A stretch of 64,000 bases of DNA from Sphaerolaimus hirsutus (Eukaryota > Nematoda > Chromadorea > Monhysterida > Sphaerolaimidae). Where the stretch lies: contig OZ038455.1 in NCBI GenBank assembly GCA_964036195.1, forward strand, positions 5,349,855 to 5,413,854, written 5' to 3'. Shown in pieces: positions 21,055-31,973 of this stretch. Made by a program: the position numbers and the translations under genes. Position 1 is the stretch's first letter. Each line of letters starts with the position of its first letter. Under the pieces are notes generated by a model. It was not told the DNA's origin. It saw nothing but the letters and a program-made list of their open reading frames with translations, and ran no database searches.

Positions 21055-22690
21055 TATATATATATATATATATGTATATATAAATAGGTAGAATTTTATT
21101 ATTATAATTTCTTCTATCAGGCACCTCTAAAGCCTACAGCCTCTGCTCCAATAAGGCGACTGTCGGTTTATTGTTTTCAGCACATTTTTGGGGATCGCAT
21201 TATTGGAGGGGTCGTTTTATTGGAGAGGGTCGCATTGTATTTTTCAAAACCGCAACAACTCAACTGTTCATGTAACTCTAGTATGAGCATGGCATTGTAA
21301 AGAAATATTGCCCTTGCAATATAGCAATATGTATACCTTGTGAATTGCCTGCAGGCTATGGTAAATTGGCTGCCACTGTGTTGACCGTGGCAAAATGGAT
21401 GGATAAAGAAATACAGAGAATTGATAATTAGGTTCATTTTTACCCATTTATCTATTTGCACAATTATGTTTCATGCACTATATATTTCAACCACGCAATT
21501 ATTTCCAATTCCTACACTATATTATTTATGCATGGAGAATATTCAATTAAGAAAGTGTTTGTAAGTTATTGATAGGTTTGTGTGGAATGTTTAAGTTAAA
21601 TGATTATATATACACAAGTTTAGTTTACTTGTGATTTAGGAAACTCAAGTCCTGTAATATTTACGTTCAATGTATTGATTTAGGTCAGCGTCCAAATAGA
21701 GAAATGGTGTCCTGTGTGCGACTAGCACGTATTTACCAAGCCCCTCGCGTAGGCATATTTATTATAGTCTTGCAATGCTTTATGTGTTTACGTTGCTTTG
21801 ATACCTTTTAGTAGATGTAGCCTGCTCATATTATATCAAATATATTATTAACCTTGCTCAATTAATATACCTACTTGCCTCGAATAAGTCCCAAATTGTC
21901 AATTATCAAATATACGTTTTCAGGAAGTGATTATTATTATGTTGAATATACCTTGCTCTACTTATGTCATTAGGAACATTCACATTGCTATTTACAACTT
22001 CCAACCCTATTATATTAGTTTCCAAAGTGTGTCAATGTTTTCTGACAAATTGAAACAGATTAGTAAATCGGCTGAGTTTGCAGACTCCGCGCATCACAAG
22101 ATTAATAGTTTTTCTATTCACTCAATTTGTACCTGGTATTTCTTTACCATATTCATTTGAATGCTTACACATGCAGTATAAGCCAACTGTTTCGGCTAAA
22201 TGTGTCTTAATGGTGCATTTGTGTCTTATTTGTGCATTTGTATTTAGGAGATTATTGTAGTCATGTTTTATACATAATTTCCATGTCTCAGCAACTTTAG
22301 AGTTTTTACTTCAGTCTTCTGACCCAAGTCCCAACCCAAAAATCAATCCAAATAAGTTAACAATAGAAACTTCGACGAGGAAGCTTGTTAACTTGCGCTT
22401 TTGTAATCATTGCTGCATCTGATCAAATTAAAGTACCTGAGACAATCTCGAAACCCCTTTCCAACACGCAACAACAAAATAAACTCAACTTGGCTGTTGA
22501 CAAGTGGACGTTCAGCTACAACGAAAAATTCTAACCACTCTAGAGACCGTCACTCGCTACGGTCTTGGAGTTGCCGGAATCGGTGGTAGAAGACACTGAC
22601 TTTGGTGGCTTCATCACAGCCACCTTGTCCGCCAAATTAGTGTTGTCCGAAGATTGCGACATCATTTTCTTACATGTAATCATGTGATAT
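21055..22690. other. AT-rich, no gene recognised (unit A)
   Basis: Opens with a short TA microsatellite (21052-21081; longer in unit B, about 35880-35925). Bases 21145-21240 hold CAATAAGGCGACTGTCGGTT and a G-rich mirror (GGGGTCGTTTTATTGGAG), another short inverted-repeat family. Open frames of 60-94 codons are conserved between A and B only as recent duplicates (unit B 35930-37530). I see no domain. Confidence 0.45.
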
Positions 22691-22694
22691 GTCT

Positions 22695-22875
22695 GCATCT
22701 GATACTTTCATCATGTGATATGTCATGCAAAGTGTCAAGAGTTATGAAAATGCCTGGGAAAATGGCTAAAATATTTGCCATTTTCCACAGCATTTCCATG
22801 ACTTTAGACACTTTGCAAAACATTTGACATTTCACAGAGCATTTTACAGGTGTCTGGGAGGGCCCAAAGGAACTG
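22695..22875. repeat. TTTACAGGG-family element half (unit A)
   Basis: ATGCAAAGTGTCAAGAG, CCTGGGAAAATGGC and CATTTCACAGAGCATTTTAC are followed by GTGTCTGGGAGGGCCC. Unit B has it at about 37538-37718. Confidence 0.55.
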
Positions 22876-23418
22876 CACATATTTATAAGTAAAAGAGATG
22901 TGATCAAAGATATACTCCATCGACATTACACCTTACAACGAAATCTACCATATTCCATCTAAAAAAGAACAAACATAAAAATTTTCATAATATTCATCAA
23001 AGCGATTTGATAAATATGATGAAAGTTTTTTTATGTTTGACCCCCCCCCCCTCTCGAGACCACTATGAAACAATCACCCCCCCCCCCTCGAAATACCCCC
23101 CTCCCAAATTGAGTGTAAAGGGAACGTACATGACAATAACTGTAGTTTGTGTTCTGTGTACTGCAGAACACACGTTAAAACAATGTCGGTGTCACGTTAG
23201 AACAGTGTAGAACATCTACATACTAATATTAGTCTACAGAACCTTGAAGACCTGCATCATTATCCACTTTCATGTAATCAATCTTGCGATGGAATTTTAC
23301 GCTTGAATTTTACGCCCGAGCTGTAATCGCTCCATTATGAAAAACGGAAAAATTTTGTTAAATTGAAAAACAAGCAAAAAAGTGAATGAATTAACCCCCT
23401 CCTCGAAATACCCCCAGG

Positions 23419-24172
23419 CAGAGTTGTTAAAATACCGGTATTTTTGGAAAGTGTAAGTGTAAGTGTAAATACACTTTCCAAATTTTGAGTATGGATACCA
23501 AAAGTGTAAGGTATTTTAAAAATACCTAGGAAAGTGTAAAAAAAAAGTGTGAGTGTAAAAAAAATTTTTAGAAAGAGCTCTCACTGTTGAGCATTGAAAA
23601 ACACCACTGTTTTCTCCTTTAGATCGCTTTATTTGTCATCTTCATGCATTATTTCACATTTAACTGCATTTTATAAAACCTTTCAGACTGTAACAAATAC
23701 TGTAGTGGTATGAAGTTCCCTAATATTGGCGCTTTTTCAGTGTTGATATTTTACTGATTAAGCAATGCGAAACACACTGGCTAAATGCGAGAATGGACAT
23801 GCAGCAAATGTCAATGCAAAAGCCAGTTGACTTTGTGTCCAGCTGGTGAATTTCCATTGATCTTGTCCTTTTTCACAAGAGTATGATGAACTGTAGAATA
23901 CCATAAGTACTAATCAAAGGTTGGAGATCAAAGCCTAGTTTGTACATTTGTCATATTTTCAACATTCAATGCATAACTGCATGTGTGCACTGTGCAGTTA
24001 TTTTTTGTACATTACCCTATTTTATACTTTCCAAAAGCATAAAACATGGCCATCTGAAAGAAAAAAATACACTTTCTGTACCCAGGTATTTTGCTCAGGA
24101 AAGTGTAAAAAAAGTGTATGGGTATTTTACCCGGGTATTTCGGGTAAGTGTAAATACACTTTTGCAACTCTG
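23419..24172. mobile_element. hAT-like element (GTGTAA iterons), 754 bp, unit B
   Basis: CAGAGTTGTTAAAATACC to CAACTCTG, flanked by a perfect 8-bp duplication CCCCCAGG (23411-23418, 24173-24180). Iterons are uniformly GTGTAA/TTACAC instead of the GCGTAA of its relatives. It interrupts a TACCGTATTT-type element and is uninterrupted at the foldback target (CCATAAGTACTAATC, about 23902-23916), so it is the second empty site. Confidence 0.9.
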
Positions 24173-24489
24173 CCCCCAGGTGTTTTTGAGCTGAGGAAAA
24201 AATAACACCCCCCCCCCTCGAAATACCCCCGTCTGAAATGCTGTACCTCATGTATGCGACGTATGATTAAAACATATATATTTGTGGGTGAATTGCGTGC
24301 TAAGTATGCCTAATGTAAAAGATAGGACGCACAATCACAGGCCTCATTGTGCCCGATTTGTGTGTGTTTTTGCACACAATGCAGTCACTATTTATTAGTA
24401 CAAATGCCCTTTACAAACACGATCCACAATCTTGACAAACAGGGTTAGTAGATGGCAAAGTTGCTTCCCAAGAATGCAATTGCACATGT

Positions 24490-24690
24490 ATAGGGGGTTG
24501 ACTTGAGTTTTTAGGGGCTGAGTTTACAATTCAGGGTTGAGTTGATGGGTGTTTATAAATTAGGGTTGAGTTGACAGAAGTTTAAAAATAAGGGGCTGTT
24601 GACACAAGTTTACAAATTAGAGGCTGAGTTTATGGGAGTTGAGTTGATGGGTGTTTGCCAAATTAGGGGCTGAGTTTATGGGAGTTAACA
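24490..24690. repeat. TAGGGGCTGAGTTTATGGGAG minisatellite (units B and C)
   Basis: Irregular units of about 30-35 bp mix TTAGGGGCTGAGTTTA, GGGTTGAGTTGATGGG and AGTTTACAAATTAG. Unit C has the same at about 47565-47765. Two inverted 30-bp units also appear out of place at 50320-50385 in unit C. Confidence 0.7.
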
Positions 24691-24744
24691 ATAACATTAC
24701 TATAATCCTTAAGTGAGGCCCCCGGGGCTAAAAAATATAAATTG

Positions 24745-25190
24745 TGATATAATGCATTTGTGGGTTACTGATTACAATGATTTGAAATATGCACTCCATT
24801 CTGACAGTACATTACGATAACCCTGAAATTGAACCCAAAATGGGGCCAAAACTTTCAAATTGTGAAATGATGCATTGTGGGTTTCTAATTGCACTGATTT
24901 GATATATAATGCACTCCATTTTGACACTTCATTACCATAACCCTGAAAATGAACCACTGGGACCAAAAACTTTCAATTTGTGAAATGATGCATTTTTTTG
25001 GTTTCTGATTGCACTGATTTCAAATTTGGGTTTCTGATTGCACTGATTTGATATATGCACTCCATTTTGACACTACATTACCATAACCCTCAAAATGGAC
25101 CCATGGGGTTAAATACTTTCAATTTGAGAAATGATGCATTTTCGGGTTTCTGATTGCACTCATTTGAAATATGCACTTCATTTTGACACT
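24745..25190. repeat. 116-bp satellite, short array (unit B)
   Basis: Units carry GAAATGATGCATTTT, GGGTTTCTGATTGCACTGAT, ATATGCACTCCATTTTGACA and CATTACCATAACCCT. About three to four units are present. The array ends abruptly at ACACTACGGTTGCAGCGGCC, the same junction as in C, while A lacks the array. Confidence 0.85.
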
Positions 25191-25631
25191 ACGGTTGCAG
25201 CGGCCATTGGCTGTTTTGAACCACTTTGAATACAAATTTGTGAATAATCAATCAATATTTGTTCAGTGCAAGTCTCATTCATCGCTTTAACATGTTATTT
25301 TCTTTGTTTGAACGTTTTCACAAAAAGGCTAAAGACTTTTTTCCACCGGAGAAAGGGGGGGCAGTTGCATGGATAATTATGGTAATGGTAGTGAGAGAGT
25401 GATTGTATTATATTTTTGGGTTGTTTGCTAGGTATTTTCAATGTTTATTTCCAATGTTCAGCGAAAATACATTTCTGCACACTCCTCAAAAGTTATGCTG
25501 TGTCAAGCATCAGAATGGCGTATCTTGAGAATGACCAACCCTCAGCGGAAGCAGTATAAAAATGTCAAATCGAGCTCAACGGTATTGTCATGAAATAAAA
25601 TCAAATATCAATTATTTATCACATCTTTTAT

Positions 25632-26061
25632 TTACTGCCATTCATTGTTTGCATTCGGGTTGTGTCGCCGACGAACCTTATTCCTTTTCGGCTTCAGTCT
25701 GGCAGTTGGTCTGCAATGTTCCAAATGTTTGAAATCAACTGCGCGGTTACATTCACCAACTAATCCCCCAGTGCACTGATTTTGTGCCGACGAAAAGTGG
25801 AGTGGAAAAGTTCCATAATTCTGGAAAATACTCCATGTCTGCAACAAAAAGCAGTGATGTATACTCACTAGTTGAGTGTACGCACATGCCAATTTGCTGG
25901 AAATAAAACTTGAAAAATTTCGATACTTCTTTGCAGAGGGTTTGCCATTGAGGCTGTCTACCCTCGGCTGTGCACTCTTCCCCACTATCAAACGCACAAA
26001 ACGCACTATTGCGGCCACCGATGCAAATGGGGTGAACGTAACAGCCTTGACATCTGCACAC
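25632..26061 (-). CDS. Conserved minus-strand open frames, unrecognised (unit B)
   Basis: Unit B copy of the frames at 13974-14403, with a single Leu to Ser change in the 128-codon frame. Function and translation are unsupported. Confidence 0.18.
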
Positions 26062-27510
26062 TTCGTGTTAAAGCACGCAGTTCTGACGAACGTCCTGGTC
26101 TGGCCGACGCACCTTGGGGCACTCCCAGATCGTGCAAAATGCCCTGTAAAACGTCAAATGTCACGAGCACTGTCAAAAATCGTGTAAAATGCCCTGGAAA
26201 ATGACAAACCTATGTTTGCCGTTTTTATAGGGAACTTTACATTACTTTTGACACTTTGCACGCCATTTGAAACTTTACACGCTCGTTTTACACGATTTGG
26301 GAGTGGCACGCGGCAAAATGGCCAACCGCGGCATGATTTTTGAATGCGCTCGTTCCCCCATGCTCTTCTATGCATTTCTTGCACTCCTGTGTTTTTGATT
26401 TTGGGGCAGAATTTTAAAAAGTGAATGCCGTATTTCCTTGAAATACCCACCGGTGGTTTATTTTTCATAGTAGAAATTTTGAGGCTGGGGGTATTTTTTC
26501 GCCAGAATTTTTTTGAAATCCCAATACTTTCTAGGTATCTACTAATGTACACAGTCATCGAAAAATACAACAAAAACTGCCATGTTTAAGACTCTATAGA
26601 CTTACTGTATTTCCTCGAAATACCCCGAGGGGGTTGATTTTTCAGAGTGGAAATTTTGATGGGGGGCTTATTCGAGGGGGTCTATTATTTCGTCAGAAAT
26701 TTTCACGAAATTCATAATAAAGATTCCGCTTTTGTATACCCAAAACAGGTAATCTACGTGTCCAAGTAAGGTATATTTGCACATATCAACGTCCATCGCT
26801 ACACAAGTCGCTACATAGTCGGCGGACATTTCATACTCAACAATGGGTAAGTTCTCAAAAAAAAACACTTTCTGTGTTTTGAGTTTTTCAAAAATGAATA
26901 CCTGTGTTTTGAGTTTTTTTATCAAAAAAAACTTGAGTAACTCTGTTTTTATTTCTGTGTTTTTTGTTAAAACTCGAGTTTTTTGAGTTTTTTCTAAAAA
27001 AACTCGAGTTTTTGTCCAAAAAACTCGCGTTTTCCCCCAAAAAATTCTGATTTACAGCATTTTGATGTGGAAACAGCGGTTTTCTTAAAAAATATTGACA
27101 AAACAGAGTTGTACAGTGTTTCATACTGTTTTGTGAAACAGTTTACCAAAATAATTGACATGTCATAATGTCTCTCGAGAAAATCTCTCTATATTTGCCC
27201 ATTTTCACCTTCAAATTCACTAGTTCATGTGCTTTTTGCCAATTTTAATCTAGTTTTTACTATTTATATATTTGCTCATATTCCAATTTTTGGCTATTTT
27301 CCCTCCATTTGTAGTTTTTCCTTTCTTTTTCTGTTCTATGGCATGAAAGAGCCAATAAAAAGTTATCTGAAATACATTTTCTGAACTCAAGTACGTTCAG
27401 GAAGTATACATAAGAGAGAGTACTGGACTGGTACGTTTTCAGAGGAAATTCTGATGTATTTACTTAGTACTCAAGTATTAATATTTTTGAGTAAACGTAA
27501 ATATGTTTAA

Positions 27511-27940
27511 CCCCTGGACCATACTGACCCCCTGCAATCCCATGAAAACCCAGTGCTCAAGTATTTAAGCGCTGAGTCTGAATTGGCGTTGGGTGTTGCT
27601 CTTGCTACTGGTGCAACGGGTGAACTTATGCACTGGGTTCTAGCCGCTTTAACAACTTAAGAGTTGACAGCATGTTTTGGAAATATAGTTATCAAATTTT
27701 GGTGAAAAAGTCATCTGATAAATTCTGTGGGGATCATCACATGTGAAAGTAATTTATTCTACTATGAGAAAAATGTGCCTAAACCATATTTTTGTTCATT
27801 TTTCAGATACTAAATACACGATAGTACAAAGTTACCCATCAGAAGACAATATGCTATTATCATATGAAATTGTGAATCAAAAAGTCAAACAACACATAAT
27901 GTGCTTAATTTCTACTATCAATGGTTCAAACACCTTATAA
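27511..27940 (+). pseudogene. Two exon-like fragments (unit B, recent copy)
   Basis: Bases 27511-27660 correspond to 15856-16005 with the same TAA. Bases 27807-27940 follow the acceptor TTCATTTTTCAG and read DTKYTIVQSYPSEDN and MLLSYEIVNQKVKQH, open because TAC replaces the TAG of A and C, but stop early at TAA after GSNTL. Both pieces are unrecognised. Confidence 0.4.
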
Positions 27941-27989
27941 TATTGATTAAATCATACTTTAAGTTGAGAGATTTTATGAGATTTTTTTG

Positions 27990-28340
27990 AACTGCAAGAG
28001 ATTTTCAGATTTAATTATATTTTCAAAAATGACCCAAAAGATATAATTATATTTTTTGCTTGAGAGATTTTCTGAGATAATATTTAATTATATTTTCTCA
28101 AAATCGGTCGTTTTTGCAATGCTAAACAGGTAATAAATGTGCCCCAATAAATAAATATTTGGACATAAAAACATAGATTGCTACACAAACAAGTCTGTGT
28201 AGCTGCGATTAGCATTGAAAAAATCTCTGGGAGATTTATATTTAAAAAATCTCAGAAAATCTCAGAAAATATAAGATTTTCTGAGATTTGTATTTTTTCC
28301 ATGATTTTCCAGAGAGATTTAATTATATTTTCTCCTGATT
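27990..28340. repeat. GAGATTTAATTATATTTTC-rich stretch (unit B)
   Basis: Iterated AGAGATTTTCTGAGAT and TTTAATTATATTTTC form both direct and inverted repeats. A copy lies in C (about 51720-51860) and a partner near 29975-30125. Unit A lacks it by deletion. Confidence 0.6.
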
Positions 28341-28596
28341 GAGAAAATCTCTCGAGAAAATCTCTCTATATTTGCCTATTTTCACCTTCAAATTCACTAG
28401 TTCATGTGCTTTTTTACAAATTTTCATCTTATTTAAACGATATATTTGCTTATATACCCATTTTTGGCTATTTTCCCGCTATTTGTAGTTTTTCTTCCCC
28501 TTTTTCTGTTCTATGGCATGAAAGAGCCAACAAAAAAGTTATCTGAAAAACATTTTCTGTACACAAGTACTTTCAAGAAGTATACATAAAATAGAG

Positions 28597-29008
28597 TACT
28601 GTATTTCTCCGTGTAAACCGCCCGGGCGTTATACAAAACCGAGGCACTTCTCGGTAACCTTTTTTAAAAACTTGTATAACGCCCGGGCGTTAAATCATTG
28701 CGAGGGGGCCTTATGCAAGAAAAATTTTGCTTAAATATTTACATAATTTGTGTTCCCTCCCCATGTGCACCGAATTCAATGGAAAAACGTACATTCCGCA
28801 GAATAACAATGCGTGCCGCAAGGCACAACGTTCAAATAGTTCAAACCAAGTGGACCTTTCATTACCATTCAGCTTGATTTGTCCTGAAAATATTCCCACT
28901 TCGCTTATGTTTTTGGAACCAAGCATAGCGCCCCGGGGGCGCTATACAGCTGTATAACGCCCCGGGCGTTGTGCACGGGGGGGGCGGTTTACACGGAGAA
29001 ATACGGTA
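28597..29008. mobile_element. CCGTGTAAACCGCCCGGGCG-type inverted-repeat element
   Basis: Ends TACTGTATTTCTCCGTGTAA and TTTACACGGAGAAATACGGTA are inverted repeats, followed inward by GCCCGGGCGTTATACA and its mirror TATAACGCCCCGGGCG. The outer CGTATTTCT resembles the TACCGTATTT family but the inner motif is CCCGGGCGTTATAC. The paralogous sites (about 15760 and 27423) lack it, so the insertion is direct. Codons open in the centre are without support. Confidence 0.8.
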
Positions 29009-29199
29009 CTGGTACTTTTTCAGGGGAAATTTATATGTATTTACTTAATACTCAAGTACATGTATTTTTGAGTAAATGTAAATATGTTTTAACCCCTGAA
29101 CCATACTGAACCCCTGTAGTCCCATGAAGACCCAGTGCTCAAGTACAGGGTTGTACCTAACCACTGGGTCTACATTGGCACTGGATGTTGCTATTGGTG

Positions 29200-29610
29200 T
29201 GTCGGGAAAGTTCGTTCCGTTTCAGGATCGTCTCGCAGTGGATTGTCCTGGACGATCAGTGAAGATTCAGCTGGGGTAAATAAGCTGGAATTTATTCAAG
29301 CGTAAAATTGTACCGCAAAATTGATTATGAAAAGTCGATGTCGTGCTAATTTTTCTCTCAAGAATTTTCAAAACTTGACATTTCTATCCGCCGTTTCCGG
29401 AGTTTTCGATTTTTCGATGAAATTTCAATGTAAAATTAGTTGGAAACATAAAGTTGGAGATATCTATTATCATCCAGTTTTATGTAATCAGTTTCGTGGT
29501 AAACTTTTATTTTTGAATTTACGTTGAGCTGTAATTGCAGCTTATATACACCGACTCAAACCCCACAATCCACGACAATCCAAGGGGAGGCGGACCGAAC
29601 TTTCCCGACA
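29200..29610. mobile_element. TGTCGGGAAAGTTCG-ended element, 411 bp
   Basis: TGTCGGGAAAGTTCGTTCCG opens and CGGACCGAACTTTCCCGACA closes, with 19 of 20 positions pairing. The paralogs at about 15948, 27592 and 51338 lack it. Its interior (GCGTAAAATTGTACCGCAAA and GTAATCAGTTTCG) resembles arms of the snap-back elements, so a snap-back core may have gained new ends. No clear target duplication. Confidence 0.78.
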
Positions 29611-29818
29611 GCCCAGTACTTGTGCAACGGGTAAACTTATGCACTGGGTTCTAGCCGTTTTAACAACCAAAGAGTTGACAGCATGCTTTGGAAATGTTGT
29701 AACCAAATTTTGGTGAAAAAGTTATCTGATAAATTCTGTGGGGATCATCACACGTGAAAGTAATGTATTCTAATATGAAGAAAAATGTGCCTAAACCATA
29801 TGTTTGTTCATTATTCAG

Positions 29819-29961
29819 ATAGTAAATACAGGGTAGTACAAAGTGTGCCATCAGTGGATAATATGCTGTTATCATATGAAATTGTGAATGAAAAAGTTAA
29901 ACAACGCATAGTGTGCTTACTATCTACTCTCAATGGTTCAAACATCTTGAAATATCGATGA
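29819..29961 (+). pseudogene. Fully open DSKY exon-like fragment (older copy)
   Basis: After TGTTCATTATTCAG the frame reads (G)DSKYRVVQSVPSVDN, MLLSYEIVNEKVKQR and IVCLLSTLNGSNILKYR, then TGA. Compared with recent copies several changes are conservative (Ile/Val, Gln/Glu, His/Arg, Met/Val), hinting that both lineages once coded. The acceptor string is the same as before the Cys-rich exon at 54497. The upstream piece (about 29620-29735) has lost frame and holds an insertion. Whether it is still expressed is unknown. Confidence 0.45.
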
Positions 29962-30129
29962 AATCATACTTAAAGTTGAGAGATTTTATGAGATTTTTTT
30001 GAACTGCAAGAGATTTTCTCAGAGATTTAATTATATTTTCAAAAATAACCCAAGAGATTTAATTATATTTTTTTCTTGGGAGATTTTCTGAGATAATATT
30101 TAATTATATTTTCTCAAAATCGGTCATTT

Positions 30130-30301
30130 TTTTCAATGCTAGCTGCGATACAAATAAGCAGTAATGAATACATCACGTACATTGCATACATGATGTACAT
30201 CATTCTGGGGGGGGGGGGGTTCGAGTGGGGGTGATTATTTCCCCCACCCATTTTGAGGGGGGGGGTTGATTCAAGGGGGATTAATTCGAGGTAATACGGT
30301 A
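30130..30301. mobile_element. Right part of a TACCGTATTT-type element (unit B)
   Basis: AGCTGCGATACAAATAAGCA and CATTGCATACATGATGTACA lead through G-rich blocks to TTAATTCGAGGTAATACGGT and a short TA run. Unit C copy: about 51935-52093, with GATGTAATACGG instead of GAGGTAATACGG. Confidence 0.65.
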
Positions 30302-30369
30302 TATATATAGTTATATAAATAGGTAGAAGTTTATTATTATAATTTCTTATATCAGGCACCTCTAAAGCC

Positions 30370-30775
30370 AGGATTACAGATCAGCGGCATTTGACATGAA
30401 ATGATGACATAATATTATGTCATAAAACTGATTACATCAAAATAGACAGAGGTACAGAATTGAAGTTTCAAAATTAGATAGTTCTAGTAATTGTGCGTTA
30501 TGTCCCAAAAAAAATAAGAAAATGATTTTTAATCAATAAGTTATTAATTTTACATCAAAATTTACATATTTTACACCAAACACTTTGTCAACAACAAAAT
30601 TTTGACGTTAAACTAGTAACTACTAAAATAATGATTATCTTATAATATTTTTGGGACATAACACACAATTACTAGAACTATCTAATTCTGAAAATTCAAC
30701 GCTATACCTTCGTCTATTCTGATGTAATCAGTTTTACAACATAATTTCATCAAAAGCACTATTTTCAAATGAAAA
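30370..30775. mobile_element. Snap-back element (AAACTGATTACATCAAAATA arms), unit B
   Basis: The left arm AAACTGATTACATCAAAATA, with TAGTTCTAGTAATTGTG, pairs with TTCTGATGTAATCAGTTTTA and CACAATTACTAGAACTA on the right. The centre is AT-rich (about 30495-30650). Unit C has a full copy at 52160-52565 and unit A only the right arm. The TGATTACAT core is shared with the snap-back element at 10614, so the two are likely relatives. Confidence 0.78.
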
Positions 30776-30947
30776 ATGTGTGTAGAAGATTGTTGAAATA
30801 ATAGAACGGCGGCCTCCAATAGAACGGCACCTCTAATAGAACGGCAGGCAAAAAGTTGACGAAAAAATAGAGCGGCGCTCTTCTATTAGAATAAATAGGG
30901 TAATCCTATTTTTCGAGTGATTCCCTGAGATTATAGATATTTTGATA

Positions 30948-31356
30948 TACCGTATATCCTTGAATCAGACCCCTCCCTTGAATAATATGCCCCCTTGAAT
31001 AAATCCCCCCTGTTGGCCAGCTGAGGAAAAAATAACTCCTCCCCTTGAAAAACTCCCCCCTCTTGAATAACTCCCCCCTCTGTGTATGAGATGTGTATCC
31101 ACAAGGTGTATTTGAATAATTTGGATGCTGATGAACATGAATTTTAGCATGAATACTTTGTTTGTGTTGTTGTGGATCTGTTAAATACCTCTACTGCATG
31201 AGTTGATGGAAATGTATTCATGCAATGTATAAAGTGATAGTTCTGAGGGAAAAAATAACTCCTCCCCTTGAATAACATCCCCCCTCAATAACTTCCCCTC
31301 CAAAACGTCTGACGAAATAATAACTCCCCTGGGGTCTCTTTCAAGGATATACGGTA
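30948..31356. mobile_element. TACCGTATTT-type element (unit B copy of 16628)
   Basis: Same ends as 16628-17053 but one internal CTTGAATAACTCC block is missing. Confidence 0.75.
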
Positions 31357-31645
31357 GCTTCTCTAAATCGCCAGTTTTTCTGTGCTAATCACACTCACAT
31401 CAGACAGCTTGTGACCCCTCAAAGTCCCCTGGGCGAGTGCGAGCGCGGCCGCGAACACGACCCACAGCAGTGCCATATTGCCTGTCATGCTTCCACTTGC
31501 TTCCACTTGCTTCCACTTGCTTCCCGCTGTGTTTGTCCACTGGCGACGCGGAGACTAATTGCGCTCGTTGCTTCGATGCGAATGTTTCCGTGGCCGTTTC
31601 GGCCGCATTTTATACCATCCATTTGTCCGCATCGGCCACGAAAAA

Positions 31646-31683
31646 ATGCCAAAAAAATCGTCTAGACAAGCTTGTTTTGGATT
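31646..31683 (+). pseudogene. Possible short first exon with GTAAGT donor (unit B)
   Basis: Unit B equivalent of 17343-17380. The CpG-rich lead-in is 31405-31645. The downstream interval now contains the hAT-like insertions at 31974 and 33222. Confidence 0.25.
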
Positions 31684-31973
31684 GTAAGTCTGTCGGGTTA
31701 GATTACTTTACAACATGCCCGATGGATTTTTGTGGCTATGCAGTGGCTTAGTGAAGTGCAGAACCATGTTTCTCTGAATACATTACATGCTCCAGTCACC
31801 AGTGACTTTACACGTCGTTCATCACGTTTTAGGTCAATGAACATTTTTTGTCTTTACACAAAGATGGTACCAAATTTGTTATATTTTATTATTATTGGCA
31901 CGTTTCCAACGTGAGACAGAACTGCGCGACATAACATAAATAACCGCACGCGCAGAGTGTCACGTCACTGGAG

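Larger units (their letters stand above)
11025..23245. repeat. Tandem segmental duplication, unit A
   Basis: First of three head-to-tail units. It matches unit B (about 23246-38088) and unit C (about 38089-53977) at near identity over kilobases, from the GACCTGCATCATCATCCAC marker onward. Unit A differs by lacking the 116-bp satellite, by carrying hAT-like insertions at 11937 and a 300-bp element at 19239, and by a deletion at about 16333 that removes sequence present in B and C. Exact identity was not computed. Confidence 0.85.
28340..30110. repeat. Older diverged local duplicate inside unit B
   Basis: From CTCTCGAGAAAATCTCTCTA onward this repeats 27170-28000 but with many substitutions and indels, so it is older than the A/B/C tandem event. 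It carries two further insertions (28597 and 29200) and the only fully open version of the DSKY exon-like piece (29819-29961). C lacks this extra copy. Confidence 0.7.

Noticed and set aside
21177..22260. Several 60-94 codon frames conserved between units A and B
   Set aside because: They are AT-rich, lie on both strands and overlap; similarity between recent duplicates is uninformative.
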